This document shows positions 27,039-36,416 of a DNA stretch of 64,000 nucleotides, one piece after another. Position 1 is the first letter of the stretch. The number at the start of each line of letters is the position of its first letter. The position numbers were made by a program, and so were the translations under genes. Below the pieces are notes generated by a model. The model was not told where the DNA came from. It ran no database searches and saw only the letters and a list, made by a program, of their open reading frames with translations. This DNA is from Candidatus Tectimicrobiota bacterium (lineage in GTDB: Bacteria > JACPUC01): contig JACPUC010000028.1 in NCBI GenBank assembly GCA_016192455.1, positions 46,260 through 110,259 on the forward strand, read 5' to 3'.

Positions 27039-27203
27039 GGCTCTGCACATCCTGTCCGCTGTAAGACGCGCGGTGGCAAACCTCCAATGTCGTGAAATGA
27101 ATCAGTTGGGGGTTCTTTTCCCGAGGCTCGGGCGCTCGCCGCGACGAGACCAACGAAGTGCTCCCCGCCACGCTTTCGCAGCCGCGCAGAAGGGCGGAGC
27201 GCC

Positions 27204-28469
27204 ATGGAGTGCATCGAGATCACCGGGGGCCGGCGGCTCTGCGGCGAGGTGCAGGTGAGCGGCGCCAAGAACGCCGCCCTGCCGCTCATCGCCGCCACCC
27301 TCCTCATGCCCGGCCGGCACGCCCTGCGCAACGTGCCGCGCCTGCGGGATGTCACGACCATCGCCACCTTGCTGGAAGGCTTCGGCGTCGCCATCACCCG
27401 TCAGGATGAGACGCTCTTCCTCGATACGCGCCACCTCCGGCACGCCGAAGCCCCCTACGATCTGGTACGCACGATGCGCGCCTCGATCCTCGTGCTCGGC
27501 CCCCTTCTGGCCCGTCTGGGACGCGCCCGCGTGTCGCTCCCCGGCGGCTGCGCCATCGGCGCCCGCCCCGTAGACCAGCACCTCAAGGGGCTGGCGGCGA
27601 TGGGAGCGGAGATTGCGCTGCGCCATGGCTATATTGAAGCCTCCGCGTCGCGACTGCGGGGCGTCCATTTCACCTTTGACATCGCCACCGTCACCGGCAC
27701 CGAGAACCTCCTCATGGCGGCCGCCCTGGCGGAGGGGACGACGGTCCTCGAAAACGCCGCCCGCGAACCCGAGGTGCAAAACCTCGCCGCTGGGCTGCGG
27801 CGCATGGGCTGCGCCATCGAGGGGGATGGGACGCCGCGCCTGTGCATCGAAGGGCGCCGCGAGTTGCGCGAGCTCGACATCGACATCATCCCGGATCGCG
27901 TCGAAGCCGGCACCCTCCTCATCGCGGCGGCGATCACCGGCGGAACCGTGACGGTACGCGGCTGCCGCGCCGAGCACCTTGGCGCTCTGCTCGAGAAGCT
28001 CGAAGCCACGGGCGCGCGCCTGGCGTGCGGGCACGACGGGGTGAGCGTAACCGCGCCCGAACGGCTGCGGCCGGTGGACATCACCACGCTCCCCTACCCC
28101 GGCTTCCCCACCGACCTGCAGGCGCAGGCGATGGCCCTGCTCTCGCTGGCGGCGGGAGACAGCGTCATCACCGAGACGGTGTTCGAGAACCGCCTCCTGC
28201 ACACCGCCGAGCTGCGACGCATGGGGGCGAACATTCGCGTCGACGGGCGCACCGCCTGCGTGCGCGGCGTGCCGCGCTTGGAGGGCGCGACGGTCATGGC
28301 GACCGACCTGCGCGCCAGCGCCTGCCTCGTGCTGGCCGGGCTGGCGGCGGCGAACTCCACCCGGGTGCTCAGGGTCTACCATCTCGATCGCGGCTACGAG
28401 CGCCTCGACGAGAAACTGGCCAAGCTCGGCGCCGATATCCGCCGCGTGCGCATCCCGCAGGGCTACTGA
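27204..28469 (+). CDS. murA: UDP-N-acetylglucosamine 1-carboxyvinyltransferase
   Basis: MurA transfers enolpyruvate from PEP to UDP-GlcNAc, the first committed step of peptidoglycan synthesis. The 421-residue protein has the substrate-binding start GGRRLCGEVQVSGAKNAALPLIAATLL. The PEP-reactive Cys sits in GGCAIGARPVDQHL, so it should be fosfomycin-sensitive. The C-terminal signature RASACLVLAGLAA is also present. The ATG at 27204 has GGCGGAGCG upstream. It begins the murA-his gene block. Confidence 0.95.
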   Translation: MECIEITGGRRLCGEVQVSGAKNAALPLIAATLLMPGRHALRNVPRLRDVTTIATLLEGFGVAITRQDETLFLDTRHLRHAEAPYDLVRTMRASILVLGPLLARLGRARVSLPGGCAIGARPVDQHLKGLAAMGAEIALRHGYIEASASRLRGVHFTFDIATVTGTENLLMAAALAEGTTVLENAAREPEVQNLAAGLRRMGCAIEGDGTPRLCIEGRRELRELDIDIIPDRVEAGTLLIAAAITGGTVTVRGCRAEHLGALLEKLEATGARLACGHDGVSVTAPERLRPVDITTLPYPGFPTDLQAQAMALLSLAAGDSVITETVFENRLLHTAELRRMGANIRVDGRTACVRGVPRLEGATVMATDLRASACLVLAGLAAANSTRVLRVYHLDRGYERLDEKLAKLGADIRRVRIPQGY

Positions 28470-28533
28470 GCGCGCCGGGCGTCACTGGGGTCGGCAGCGG
28501 AAACCACGCCGGGGGGAAGCCGCGAGGCGGACG

Positions 28534-29835
28534 ATGCGCTGGATCGAAACCACAACACAGGATGCGCGCAAGGCGCTGCGCCGCCTCCTCGAGCGCGGGG
28601 CGGCGTGCCCGCCCGAGGTGGAGGCGGCGGTGCACGACATCATCGCAACGGTGCGGCGCCGCGGCGATGCGGCCCTGCTGCGCTACACGCGCCAGTTTGA
28701 CGGCTGGCGCCCGCGCGCCGAGAGCCTGCGCGTCTCGCCCGACGAGGTGGAGGCCGCCTACGCCGCGGTGGGCAAGCGCGACCTGGCCGTGCTGCGCCAG
28801 GCGGCGCGGAATATCCGCCGCTTCCACCAGCGGCAGGGCCAGCGCTCCTGGATGATGAAGGCCGCCGACGGCGTGCGCCTCGGCATGCGGGTTGCGCCCA
28901 TCGAGCGCGTCGGGGTGTACGTGCCGGGAGGCCAGGCCGCCTACCCGTCGTCGGTCCTCATGAACCTCATCCCCGCGGCCGTGGCCGAGGTTCCCCGACG
29001 CAGCATGTGCGTGCCCGCGCCGCAGGGCCGCCTCAACCCCTACGTCCTCGTCGCCGCCGACCTGGCCGGGGCGCATCAGGTGTTCAAGATCGGCGGCGCC
29101 CAGGCCATCGCCGCCCTAGCGTACGGCACCCGCACGGTGCCGCGGGTGGATAAGATCGTCGGACCGGGCAACCTCTACGTTGCCACGGCGAAGCGCCTGG
29201 TGTACGGTCAGGTTGATATCGACATGATCGCCGGGCCGAGCGAGATCGTCGTGGTGGCCGACAGTTCTGCCAGCGCCCGCTACGTCGCGGCCGACCTGCT
29301 TTCCCAGGCCGAGCACAGCGGCAACGAGATGGCGGCGCTCCTCACCCCGGCGCGCGGGCTGGCCGAAGCAGTGCGGGGGGAGCTGGCCGGGCAGCTTCGT
29401 CGCCTGCCGCGGCGGCGGGAAGCAGCGCGCTCCCTGTCGCGCTTCGGCGCCCTCGTCGTCACGAGATCGCTGCGGGAGGCCTACGAGCTGGTGAACGAGC
29501 TGGCCCCGGAGCACGTCATCCTGGCGGTGCGCGACACCGAGGAGGGCCTTGCGGCGGTGCGCCACGCCGGCGCCATCTTCCTGGGCCACTACAGCCCGGA
29601 GACCATCGGCGACTACATGGCCGGTCCGAACCACGTGCTGCCGACGAACGGCACGGCGCGCTTCTTCTCGCCGCTGCAGGTGGAGCAGTTCCAGAAGAAG
29701 ACGAGCGTCATCGCATACACGCGCGAGGGCCTGCGGCGGCTCGCCGCCCCCGTGATGCGCTTCGCCGAGATCGAAGGGCTGACGGCTCACGCCGAGGCGG
29801 TGCGGGTGCGGCTGAGCGATTCCGAGAACCTGTGA
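28534..29835 (+). CDS. hisD: Histidinol dehydrogenase
   Basis: HisD oxidises L-histidinol to histidine in two NAD-dependent steps using a zinc ion. The 433-residue protein shows the IERVGVYVPGG, GPGNLYVATAKRLVYG and ADLLSQAEHSGN motifs, and the zinc/catalytic segment HAGAIFLGHYSPETIGDYMAGPNHVLPT. All expected key residues are visible. In many relatives hisG lies between murA and hisD; here it does not. Confidence 0.96.
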   Translation: MRWIETTTQDARKALRRLLERGAACPPEVEAAVHDIIATVRRRGDAALLRYTRQFDGWRPRAESLRVSPDEVEAAYAAVGKRDLAVLRQAARNIRRFHQRQGQRSWMMKAADGVRLGMRVAPIERVGVYVPGGQAAYPSSVLMNLIPAAVAEVPRRSMCVPAPQGRLNPYVLVAADLAGAHQVFKIGGAQAIAALAYGTRTVPRVDKIVGPGNLYVATAKRLVYGQVDIDMIAGPSEIVVVADSSASARYVAADLLSQAEHSGNEMAALLTPARGLAEAVRGELAGQLRRLPRRREAARSLSRFGALVVTRSLREAYELVNELAPEHVILAVRDTEEGLAAVRHAGAIFLGHYSPETIGDYMAGPNHVLPTNGTARFFSPLQVEQFQKKTSVIAYTREGLRRLAAPVMRFAEIEGLTAHAEAVRVRLSDSENL

Positions 29836-29856
29836 AGGGTGGAGCGTCGGGGAAGG

Positions 29857-30969
29857 ATGCACGGTTCCATGCAACGAACTCCTATCTGCCGCTACGCGCG
29901 GCCGCGCATCGCCGCCATGTCGGCCTACTCCCTGAAGCAGCGCCCCTGCCGCGTGCGCTTGAACGCCAATGAGCTCGGCTACCCCCTGCCCGAGGAGCTG
30001 CGCGAGCTGCTCATGGAGAGACTGCGCCGGGTGGAGCTGCACCGCTACCCCGACCCCGAAGCCAGCGAGCTGCGCGAGACGTTGGCGCGGTTCCATGACC
30101 TCGAAAGCTCCAACATCCTGGTAGGGAACGGCTCGGATGAGTTCATCACGTTGGTGCTGGCCGCTTTTGCGGAGCCGCCGGCCAGGGTTTTGGCGCCGAT
30201 CCCTACCTTCAGCGTCTACCACATGGCCGCAACCATCCTGGGACACGAGGCGCTGGAGGTGCCGCTGACGAAGGACTGGCATCTCGACGCGGAGCGCATG
30301 CTCGACGCGGTCCGGAGGTATCGGCCGGCCGTCACCTTCCTCAGCTCTCCGAACAACCCCACGGGCAACTTGTTCGACGAAGCAGTCATGCGCGCCATCG
30401 TCACGGAGAGCCCGGGGATCGTGGTGCTGGATGAAGCCTACGGCGTGTACGGAGCGCGCACTTACCTGCCCTGGCTGGACGAGTATCCCAACGTCCTGGT
30501 GCTGAAAACGATGTCCAAGGTAGGTCTGGCGGGAACGCGCCTGGGTTTTCTCGTGGGCCGGCGGGAGGCCATCCACGAGGTGAACAAGGTGCGCCCCCCC
30601 TACAACGTCAACGCCATGACGCAGGCGGTGGTGGGCCTCGTGCTGGAGCGCTACGAGCTGGTGGCGCCGCTCATCGCGGCGGTCATCGAGGAGCGGCGGC
30701 GTCTATCGGCCTGGTTGGGCAAGCAGCCGGGAGTGACCGCCTTCCCGTCGGATGCGAACTTCATCCTCTTCCGCGTGCACCCTGATGCGACCTGGGGCGA
30801 TGCCGTCCGGCTCCACGAGGCGCTCATGGACCGGGAGGTGCTGCTGCGCGCCTTTCCCGGCCACCCGCTCCTGCACGACTGCCTGCGGGTGACCATCGGC
30901 CAGCCGCAGGAGAACGCCGCCTTCCGGGAAGCGCTCACCGTACTGCTGGCAAGCGGCAGGGAGGGGTGA
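29857..30969 (+). CDS. hisC: Histidinol-phosphate aminotransferase
   Basis: HisC is the PLP-dependent enzyme that makes histidinol phosphate. The protein starts around residue MHGSMQ; GTG 29839 and ATG 29869 are alternatives and the ribosome site does not decide among them. Motifs include RLNANELGYPLP, GNGSDEFITLVLAAF, SSPNNPTGNLFD, LDEAYGVY and the PLP lysine in LKTMSKVGLAGTRLGFLVG. The gene follows hisD within about 20 bases, so it is part of the operon. Confidence 0.94.
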   Translation: MHGSMQRTPICRYARPRIAAMSAYSLKQRPCRVRLNANELGYPLPEELRELLMERLRRVELHRYPDPEASELRETLARFHDLESSNILVGNGSDEFITLVLAAFAEPPARVLAPIPTFSVYHMAATILGHEALEVPLTKDWHLDAERMLDAVRRYRPAVTFLSSPNNPTGNLFDEAVMRAIVTESPGIVVLDEAYGVYGARTYLPWLDEYPNVLVLKTMSKVGLAGTRLGFLVGRREAIHEVNKVRPPYNVNAMTQAVVGLVLERYELVAPLIAAVIEERRRLSAWLGKQPGVTAFPSDANFILFRVHPDATWGDAVRLHEALMDREVLLRAFPGHPLLHDCLRVTIGQPQENAAFREALTVLLASGREG

Positions 30970-31065
30970 CGGGGTGCGCTGGAGAGGCGCGCGCCGCGCT
31001 CCGGCGCAGGGCCAGGGAGCACAGGGCAGCGGCAACGACGCAACGATCACCATGGGGGAGTCACC

Positions 31066-31653
31066 ATGGGGCGGGTAGCGGAGATCACGAGAACGACGCA
31101 GGAGACGGACATCCAGGTGCGGCTCGACCTCGACGGCAGCGGCAAATACGATGTGCAGACGGGCATCCCGTTCCTCAACCACATGCTGGAGCAGTTCGCG
31201 CGGCACGGCTTCTTCGATCTCAGCCTGCGGGCCGCGGGCGACCTCGAGGTGGACAGCCACCACACCGTCGAGGATGTCGGCATCTGCCTGGGCCAGGCGC
31301 TGGCGCAGGCGAGCGGCGATCGCCGCGGCATCCGGCGCTTCGGCGAGGCGCGCGTGCCCCTCTCCGAGACGCTCGTCTCCGTCGTCCTCGACCTCTGCGG
31401 GCGGCCGTACCTCGTCCTGCGGGGCGATCTGCCGGAGACCACGATCGGCGCCTTCCGCACGGGGCTGGTGGTCGATTTCTTCAAGGCGTTCACGGACCAC
31501 GCCGGGCTGACCCTGCACGTGGTGATCGACCATGGGCGGAACGCCCACCATATCGTCGAGTGCCTCTTCAAGGCCGTGGCCCGGGCGCTCGATGCGGCGA
31601 CGCGGCCCGACGAGCGCCTCGCCGGGGTGCTCTCCACGAAAGGCGTGTTGTAA
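31066..31653 (+). CDS. hisB: Imidazoleglycerol-phosphate dehydratase
   Basis: The 195-residue protein carries the repeated metal-binding histidine signatures of this Mn-dependent dehydratase: HHTVEDVGICLG in the first half and HGRNAHHIVECLFK in the second, with FLNHMLEQFARHGFFDL. There is no fused phosphatase domain, so it is the monofunctional bacterial form. ATG 31066 has a GGGGGAG ribosome site. A separate histidinol phosphatase must be encoded elsewhere. Confidence 0.96.
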   Translation: MGRVAEITRTTQETDIQVRLDLDGSGKYDVQTGIPFLNHMLEQFARHGFFDLSLRAAGDLEVDSHHTVEDVGICLGQALAQASGDRRGIRRFGEARVPLSETLVSVVLDLCGRPYLVLRGDLPETTIGAFRTGLVVDFFKAFTDHAGLTLHVVIDHGRNAHHIVECLFKAVARALDAATRPDERLAGVLSTKGVL

Positions 31654-31781
31654 GTCGTGAACGAGCGCCGGGGTGACGGCGCTTGCCGATCGACGCGCGG
31701 CAGAAGGCCGCGTCGCCCGGCCGCGCGGCTTCATGATTCGCCTTGCCGGTGTCGTTTCGCAATGAGCTGAGGACCTCTCCC

Positions 31782-32525
31782 ATGCTGGCGGTGGTTGACT
31801 ACGAGATGGGCAACCTGCGCAGCGTCGCCAAGGCCTTCGAGCGGCTCGGCCAGGCCGTCGAGGTGACCAGCGACCCCCAGCGCCTGCTGGCGGCCGAGGG
31901 CATCGTGCTGCCCGGCGTCGGCGCCTTCGGCGACTGCATGGGGAACCTCGAGCGGCACGGCCTGGTGGACCCCCTGCGCCGCCTCATCGCCGCCGGCCGG
32001 CCCTACCTCGGCATCTGCCTGGGGCTGCAGGTCCTCTTCGAGTGGAGCGAGGAATCCTCGAACGCCGCGGGCCGCGCCGGCCTGGGCGTGCTGCCCGGCG
32101 TCGTGCGCCGCTTCCCAAGCGGGCTGAAGGTTCCCCACATGGGCTGGAACCAGGTCCGCTTCACGCGCACGCCGCCCCTCTTCGACGGCATTGCGGACGA
32201 CTCGTACTTCTATTTCGTCCACTCCTACTACGCTGTGCCAGCCGACGACTCGGTGGTGGCCGCCCGCACCGACTACGGAGAGGCGTTCGTCTCGGCCGTC
32301 TGGCGGCAGCGCCTCTTCGCCGTGCAGTTCCACCCCGAGAAGAGCCAACAGCTCGGCCTGCGCGTGCTGGAGAACTTCGCCGCCTTCTGCCGGCAGGCCG
32401 CGGCGACGACGCGGCTGCACAACCGGCCGGGAAACGGCCACAGCGGGGAGTGGCGTGCCGACGTGAGCCGGACGAGCGTCAGCAAGGACGACGGGGCCCA
32501 GGATGCAGATTTACCCCGCCATTGA
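31782..32525 (+). CDS. hisH: Imidazole glycerol phosphate synthase glutaminase subunit
   Basis: HisH hydrolyses glutamine and passes ammonia to HisF. From ATG 31782 the product is 247 residues. It has the catalytic Cys in YLGICLGLQVLFE and the His-Glu pair in VQFHPEKSQQLG. Homologues end near ENFAAFC; here about 35 extra polar residues follow, and they run 23 bases into the hisA start. The extension may come from loss of an upstream stop codon and is probably disordered. Confidence 0.94.
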   Translation: MLAVVDYEMGNLRSVAKAFERLGQAVEVTSDPQRLLAAEGIVLPGVGAFGDCMGNLERHGLVDPLRRLIAAGRPYLGICLGLQVLFEWSEESSNAAGRAGLGVLPGVVRRFPSGLKVPHMGWNQVRFTRTPPLFDGIADDSYFYFVHSYYAVPADDSVVAARTDYGEAFVSAVWRQRLFAVQFHPEKSQQLGLRVLENFAAFCRQAAATTRLHNRPGNGHSGEWRADVSRTSVSKDDGAQDADLPRH

Positions 32526-33234
32526 TCTGCGCGGCGGCAAGTGCGTGCGGCTCGTGCAAGGGGATCCGCAACGGCAAACGGTCTTCTCCGACGACCCGGC
32601 CGCCATGGCGCTGCACTGGCGGCAGGCCGGCGCCACCTACCTGCACGTCGTGGACCTCGACGGCGCCTTCGACGGCTCCAGCGCGCAGCTCGCCACCATC
32701 GCCGCGATCGTTGAGGCCGCCGCCATCCCCGTCCAGGTCGGCGGCGGCCTGCGCAGCCTCGACGCCGTGCGCGACCTCTTCGCGGCGGGCGCCAGCCGGG
32801 CGATCATCGGCACGGCGGCGGTGCGGCAGCGCGACTTCCTGGAGCGGCTCTGCGAGGCTTTCCCCGGCCGCATCGCCGTCGGCATCGATGCGCGCAACGG
32901 CAAGGTGGCGGTGCGCGGCTGGCAGGAGATGACCGAGATCGCCGCGACGACCCTGGCGGAAGGTCTCGCCGGGCTGCCCCTGGCGGCGCTCATCTGCACG
33001 GACATCGCCACCGACGGCATGCTGCAGGGGCCGAACCTGGCGGCGCTGCGGCAGATGGCCGAAGCGGCGCCCTGCCCCATCATCGCCTCGGGAGGCGTCT
33101 CGACCATCGAGGACGTGCGCGCCCTGCGCCGGCTCGAACCACTCGGCATCGCCGGGGCGATCATCGGCAAAGCGCTCTATACCGGCGCTCTGACTCTCGC
33201 GGCGGCCCTCGCGGCGGCGGTGCAGGATCGGTAG
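32503..33234 (+). CDS. hisA: ProFAR isomerase
   Basis: HisA opens the ribose of ProFAR to PRFAR on a (beta/alpha)8 barrel. The 243-residue protein has the first catalytic Asp in YPAIDLRGGKCVRLVQGD and the second in ICTDIATDGMLQGPN, with phosphate-binding loops VGGGLRS and ASGGVSTIEDV. The ATG at 32503 lies inside the end of hisH, which suggests coupled translation. Confidence 0.96.
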   Translation: MQIYPAIDLRGGKCVRLVQGDPQRQTVFSDDPAAMALHWRQAGATYLHVVDLDGAFDGSSAQLATIAAIVEAAAIPVQVGGGLRSLDAVRDLFAAGASRAIIGTAAVRQRDFLERLCEAFPGRIAVGIDARNGKVAVRGWQEMTEIAATTLAEGLAGLPLAALICTDIATDGMLQGPNLAALRQMAEAAPCPIIASGGVSTIEDVRALRRLEPLGIAGAIIGKALYTGALTLAAALAAAVQDR

Positions 33235-33303
33235 GAAACGCCCGCCGCCTGGCCCGTTGGCCCAAATGCCCTGGCGGGCGGAGAAACAGCACGAGGTCCC
33301 GTA

Positions 33304-34149
33304 ATGCTTGCCAAGCGCATCATCCCCTGCCTGGACGTGAAGGCCGGCCGCGTGGTCAAGGGGATCAACTTCCTCGGCCTGCGGGACGCCGGGGATCCGG
33401 TCGAGGCGGCGGCGCTCTACGACGCGCAGGGCGCCGATGAGCTGACCTTCCTCGACATCACCGCCTCGCACGAGCAGCGCGACATCATGATCGACGTGGT
33501 GCGCCGGACGGCCGAGCAGGTCTTCATTCCGCTGACGGTGGGAGGCGGCATCGGCTCCCTCGAGGCGATCCGCGGCCTGCTGCTGGCGGGGGCCGACAAG
33601 GTCTCCATCAACACCGCGGCGGTGCGCGACCCCCAGTTCGTGCGGCGGGCGGCGGAGCGCTTCGGCACGCAGTGCATCGTGGTGGCGATCGACGCGAAGC
33701 GGCGCGCCGCAACCCCCAGCGGCGGGGCGAGCCAGGATGGGCCGACCGCGCCGCAGCAGCAGGGCGAGGCAGGGTGGGAGGTCTACACGCATGGGGGACG
33801 CATCCCCACCGGCCTCGATGCGCTGGCTTGGGCGCACCGCGTCGTCGAGCTGGGGGCGGGCGAGATTCTCCTCACGAGCATGGACCGCGACGGCACGAAG
33901 ATCGGCTACGACCTCGAGCTCACCCGCGCCATCGCGGATGCCGTCAGCGTGCCGGTGATCGCCTCGGGCGGCGTCGGCACGGCCGAGCACCTGCTGGCGG
34001 GGATTCGCGAGGGACACGCCGATGCGGTGCTGGCGGCGTCGATCTTCCACTACGGCGAGTATACCATCGGCGACGTGAAGCGCTTCTTGCATGCCGCCGG
34101 GGTGCCGGTTCGCCTGACCGCGGAGTCGGCCTCCCCCGCCGGCCCCTAG
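33304..34149 (+). CDS. hisF: Imidazole glycerol phosphate synthase cyclase subunit
   Basis: HisF is the barrel subunit that cyclises PRFAR with ammonia delivered by HisH. The protein starts [20 protein letters not shown], with catalytic Asp11, and the second catalytic Asp is in VVAIDAK (residue 130). At 281 residues it is about 25 longer than usual. The surplus is a Gln/Gly/Pro-rich insertion at about 134-156, exactly in the loop before [10 protein letters not shown], plus a short tail. The core motifs are intact, so activity is expected. Confidence 0.95.
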   Translation: MLAKRIIPCLDVKAGRVVKGINFLGLRDAGDPVEAAALYDAQGADELTFLDITASHEQRDIMIDVVRRTAEQVFIPLTVGGGIGSLEAIRGLLLAGADKVSINTAAVRDPQFVRRAAERFGTQCIVVAIDAKRRAATPSGGASQDGPTAPQQQGEAGWEVYTHGGRIPTGLDALAWAHRVVELGAGEILLTSMDRDGTKIGYDLELTRAIADAVSVPVIASGGVGTAEHLLAGIREGHADAVLAASIFHYGEYTIGDVKRFLHAAGVPVRLTAESASPAGP

Positions 34150-34184
34150 GCGCCCCCGTCGCGACAGGAAGCGAGAGACCGCAG

Positions 34185-34892
34185 ATGCCTGAACGCCTTA
34201 CCCTAGCCTTCGATGCCCGGGGCTTGGTCCCCGGCATCATCCAGGACGCGGAGAACGGCCAGGTGCTGATGCTCGCCTACGTCAATGGCGAGGCCCTGGC
34301 CAAGATGCTGGAGACCGGCGAGACGCACTTCTGGAGCCGCTCGCGCCAGATTCTCTGGCACAAAGGGGAGACCTCGGGGCATATCCAGAAGGTCCATGCC
34401 ATCTTCCGCGACTGCGATGCGGACACGCTGCTCATCCAGGTGCACCAGACCGGCGTGGCCTGCCACCTCGGCACGCGGAGTTGCTTCACGCACCGCGTCG
34501 AGGACGGCCGCGCGGAGCCGGCGCCGCTCTTCGCCCCGCCTGCCGCGCCGCCCTCCGAGGCCGAGGGGGACATCCTGCGCCGGCTCTACGACGTGGTGCA
34601 GGACCGCAAGCAGAGCCGCCCGGAGGAGTCTTACGTGGCGAGCCTGTTCGCCAAAGGGCAGGACCGCATCCTGAAGAAGATCGCGGAAGAAGCCGGCGAG
34701 CTGATGCTGGCCTCGAAGAATGGCGCGCCCGATGCGATCATCGCCGAGCTGGCCGATCTCTGGTTCCACAGTCTCATCGTGCTGGGGCATCACAACCTCG
34801 AGCCGCGGGCGGTGCTCGATGAGCTGCGGCGGCGCTTCGGCGTCTCCGGCCTGGTCGAGAAGGCGCAGCGCGGCGAACACGGAGCTGCCTGA
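34185..34892 (+). CDS. hisI: Bifunctional phosphoribosyl-AMP cyclohydrolase / phosphoribosyl-ATP pyrophosphatase
   Basis: From ATG 34185 the 235-residue product contains HisI (residues 1-110: [17 protein letters not shown], then the metal site [26 protein letters not shown]). HisE is fused after a Pro/Ala linker (about 125-235: [37 protein letters not shown]). It catalyses steps 2 and 3 of histidine synthesis. With hisD, C, B, H, A and F, every step is covered here except hisG (and the histidinol phosphatase). Confidence 0.95.
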   Translation: MPERLTLAFDARGLVPGIIQDAENGQVLMLAYVNGEALAKMLETGETHFWSRSRQILWHKGETSGHIQKVHAIFRDCDADTLLIQVHQTGVACHLGTRSCFTHRVEDGRAEPAPLFAPPAAPPSEAEGDILRRLYDVVQDRKQSRPEESYVASLFAKGQDRILKKIAEEAGELMLASKNGAPDAIIAELADLWFHSLIVLGHHNLEPRAVLDELRRRFGVSGLVEKAQRGEHGAA

Positions 34893-34937
34893 GGAGGCGC
34901 CTTTGCGCGCCGCGAGCGGCCGCGAAAGGTGATCACC

Positions 34938-35888
34938 ATGGCTGAGCCGGGCGACCGATCGCCGCAGCCGAATCCCCCGCCTCCGCCCCCTGAGCATCCC
35001 GCGCCTGCGAATCCCGGCACGCCGCAAGCTTCCTCGAATGATCCCTCCCGGGCGCCAATCGTCTGGACGGCCGAGGCTCGGCAGCGCGTCGAGAACGCCC
35101 CGGCTTTCGTGCGCGCCGGCATCCTGAAGCTCACCGAGCTGCGGGCGCGGGAGCGCGGTCTGCGCGCCATCACCTCGGAGTTCCTCACCGAAATCCGCAA
35201 CGAGTCGATGCTGCGCGTCTCGAAGAGCATCAAGAAGTTCGGCTTCGAGGAGCTGAGCCTGGAGGCCTTCGAGGTGGCGAAGGAGAAGATGCGGCGCCAC
35301 CCGCGCAAGGTGGAGGTGATCGGCGAGATTCAAGAGTTCCTGGCGCAGCGCACGGAACGCAACCAGGAGATCATGGAAAAGTTCGCCCGTTACCTGGAGA
35401 TCGTGCCGAAGCAGGGCATCCCCTGGACGATGGAAGCGCTGCGGCGCCTGGAGGTGATGCCGCCCTTCGCGCGGCGGATGGCGAAGGAGGCGGTGGAAGA
35501 ACAGGCCCGCAAGAGCCGCGAGGTGGTGATCTCCTCGACATTCCTTGCAAAGGTCCTGAATGAACTGCTGCCCGACGCCCGTCGGTTCATGTCAGCGCTC
35601 GGCGGGGCTCTTCCCAATGCAGGTGGCGTGGGCGATGCGAGCGGAGCGCCAGCATCGGAAGAGGCGGCGCCCGACGCGAAGCACCTGGCCCCTCTGGAAT
35701 CCCTCCCCATCACCATGCCCTGGGAAGAGGAGCCTCTGCGGCGCGTGCGGCGCGTGCCGCTCGATTTCATCAGGGAGCGGCTCATCCGGCGCGTCGAGGC
35801 CTACGCCCGGCGCCAGGACACCCCCACCGTCACCCTGGCGCACTTCACGACCGCCAGGTTCCTGCCTGACGACGAAGAGCCTTCTTGA
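34938..35888 (+). CDS. PCP_red-domain protein (repeated)
   Basis: ATG 34938 has AAAGGTGAT upstream. The 316-residue protein starts with a Pro-rich, probably disordered segment (about 1-40). At least two PCP_red-type helical units follow: WTAEARQRVENAPAFVRAGI (about 47-95) and WTMEALRRLEVMPPFARRMA (about 160-210). A similar but weaker segment lies between them. This domain was named from the B subunit of light-independent protochlorophyllide reductase but also occurs in non-phototrophs, where its role is not established. The third domain at the C-terminus (RRVRRVPLDFIRERLIRRVE) resembles the same fold. It follows hisI by 45 bases and shares its strand. Confidence 0.78.
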   Translation: MAEPGDRSPQPNPPPPPPEHPAPANPGTPQASSNDPSRAPIVWTAEARQRVENAPAFVRAGILKLTELRARERGLRAITSEFLTEIRNESMLRVSKSIKKFGFEELSLEAFEVAKEKMRRHPRKVEVIGEIQEFLAQRTERNQEIMEKFARYLEIVPKQGIPWTMEALRRLEVMPPFARRMAKEAVEEQARKSREVVISSTFLAKVLNELLPDARRFMSALGGALPNAGGVGDASGAPASEEAAPDAKHLAPLESLPITMPWEEEPLRRVRRVPLDFIRERLIRRVEAYARRQDTPTVTLAHFTTARFLPDDEEPS

Positions 35889-36028
35889 CGCCCTTCCCCT
35901 CGGCACCGGAGAGTCCGGCAGCATCGCCGCCGTCCCAGCCTGGTTGCTTTCGTGGCGCGCCGGTTCTCCCTCACCCCTGAGGCGACGTTCCGTCTCCAGG
36001 AGCTGCCGATGACGAAAGCGCCGGCATG

Positions 36029-36058
36029 AAAAAAACTGCCGGGCCCATCACCCGGCAG
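36029..36058 (-). terminator. Intrinsic terminator for the minus-strand PCP_red/Mrp operon
   Basis: On the minus strand CTGCCGGG pairs with CCCGGCAG around a seven-base loop and is followed directly by seven T. It lies about 500 bases beyond the PCP_red gene, with palindromic repeats in between. On the plus strand it follows the other PCP_red gene but has no T tract. Confidence 0.65.
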
Positions 36059-36076
36059 CTCGTTTCCGAAGCAATT

Positions 36077-36120
36077 CCCCATGGGCCTTCGGCCCGCTGG
36101 CGACGAGATGAACATGGGGG
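36077..36120. repeat. Dispersed repeat family B, copy 2
   Basis: CCCCATGGGCCTTCGGCCC, a short variable middle, then ATGAACATGGGG, as at 26851-26893. The copies share both ends and the middle GAAGAGATG/GACGAGATG. Confidence 0.85.
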
Positions 36121-36225
36121 AGGCTCGGCGGCGCCGTTTCCAGAACGGCGCCGACCATTCCTTGGTACGCGCCGGGGTACGCGCCAGTCTGTCGGAGGAG
36201 AGAACCGTGGATGATCGCCGCTGGG

Positions 36226-36249
36226 AGGGGCGGTTCGCGAACCGCCCCT
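36226..36249. repeat. Dispersed palindrome family A, copy 2
   Basis: AGGGGCGGTTCG followed by its exact reverse complement, then ACG. Same core as 15140-15167. Confidence 0.85.
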
Positions 36250-36290
36250 ACGCCTGACCTCACACGTACGCGCAGGGTCGAGCCTTGTAG

Positions 36291-36310
36291 GGGCAGGGCG
36301 TGCCCTGCCC
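36291..36310. repeat. GC-rich palindrome, family C-like variant
   Basis: GGGCAGGGC-GT-GCCCTGCCC, preceded by TAG. Same design as the CGGGGCAAGCCCCG palindromes with a different stem. Confidence 0.75.
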
Positions 36311-36363
36311 GCCCGCACCTCACCTCATCACATCCGTGCGGGATCGTGCCGGCGGGGGAAGGA

Positions 36364-36384
36364 CGGGGCAAGCCCCGCCCCTAC
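36364..36384. repeat. GC-rich palindrome family C, copy 2
   Basis: CGGGGC-AA-GCCCCG followed by CCCCTAC, as at 27015-27038. Confidence 0.75.
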
Positions 36385-36416
36385 CTCACCTCACGCGTGC
36401 GGGTCGGGCCGGATGG

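Larger units (their letters stand above)
26842..27203. other. Intergenic region prmC-murA carrying two dispersed palindromic repeats
   Basis: About 360 bases with no gene. It holds one copy of repeat family B (26851-26893) and one of the CCCTAC palindromes (27015-27038). Confidence 0.6.

Noticed and set aside
32479-34092. Minus-strand frame of 537 codons over hisA and hisF
   Set aside because: It is a shadow of two clear histidine-biosynthesis genes.
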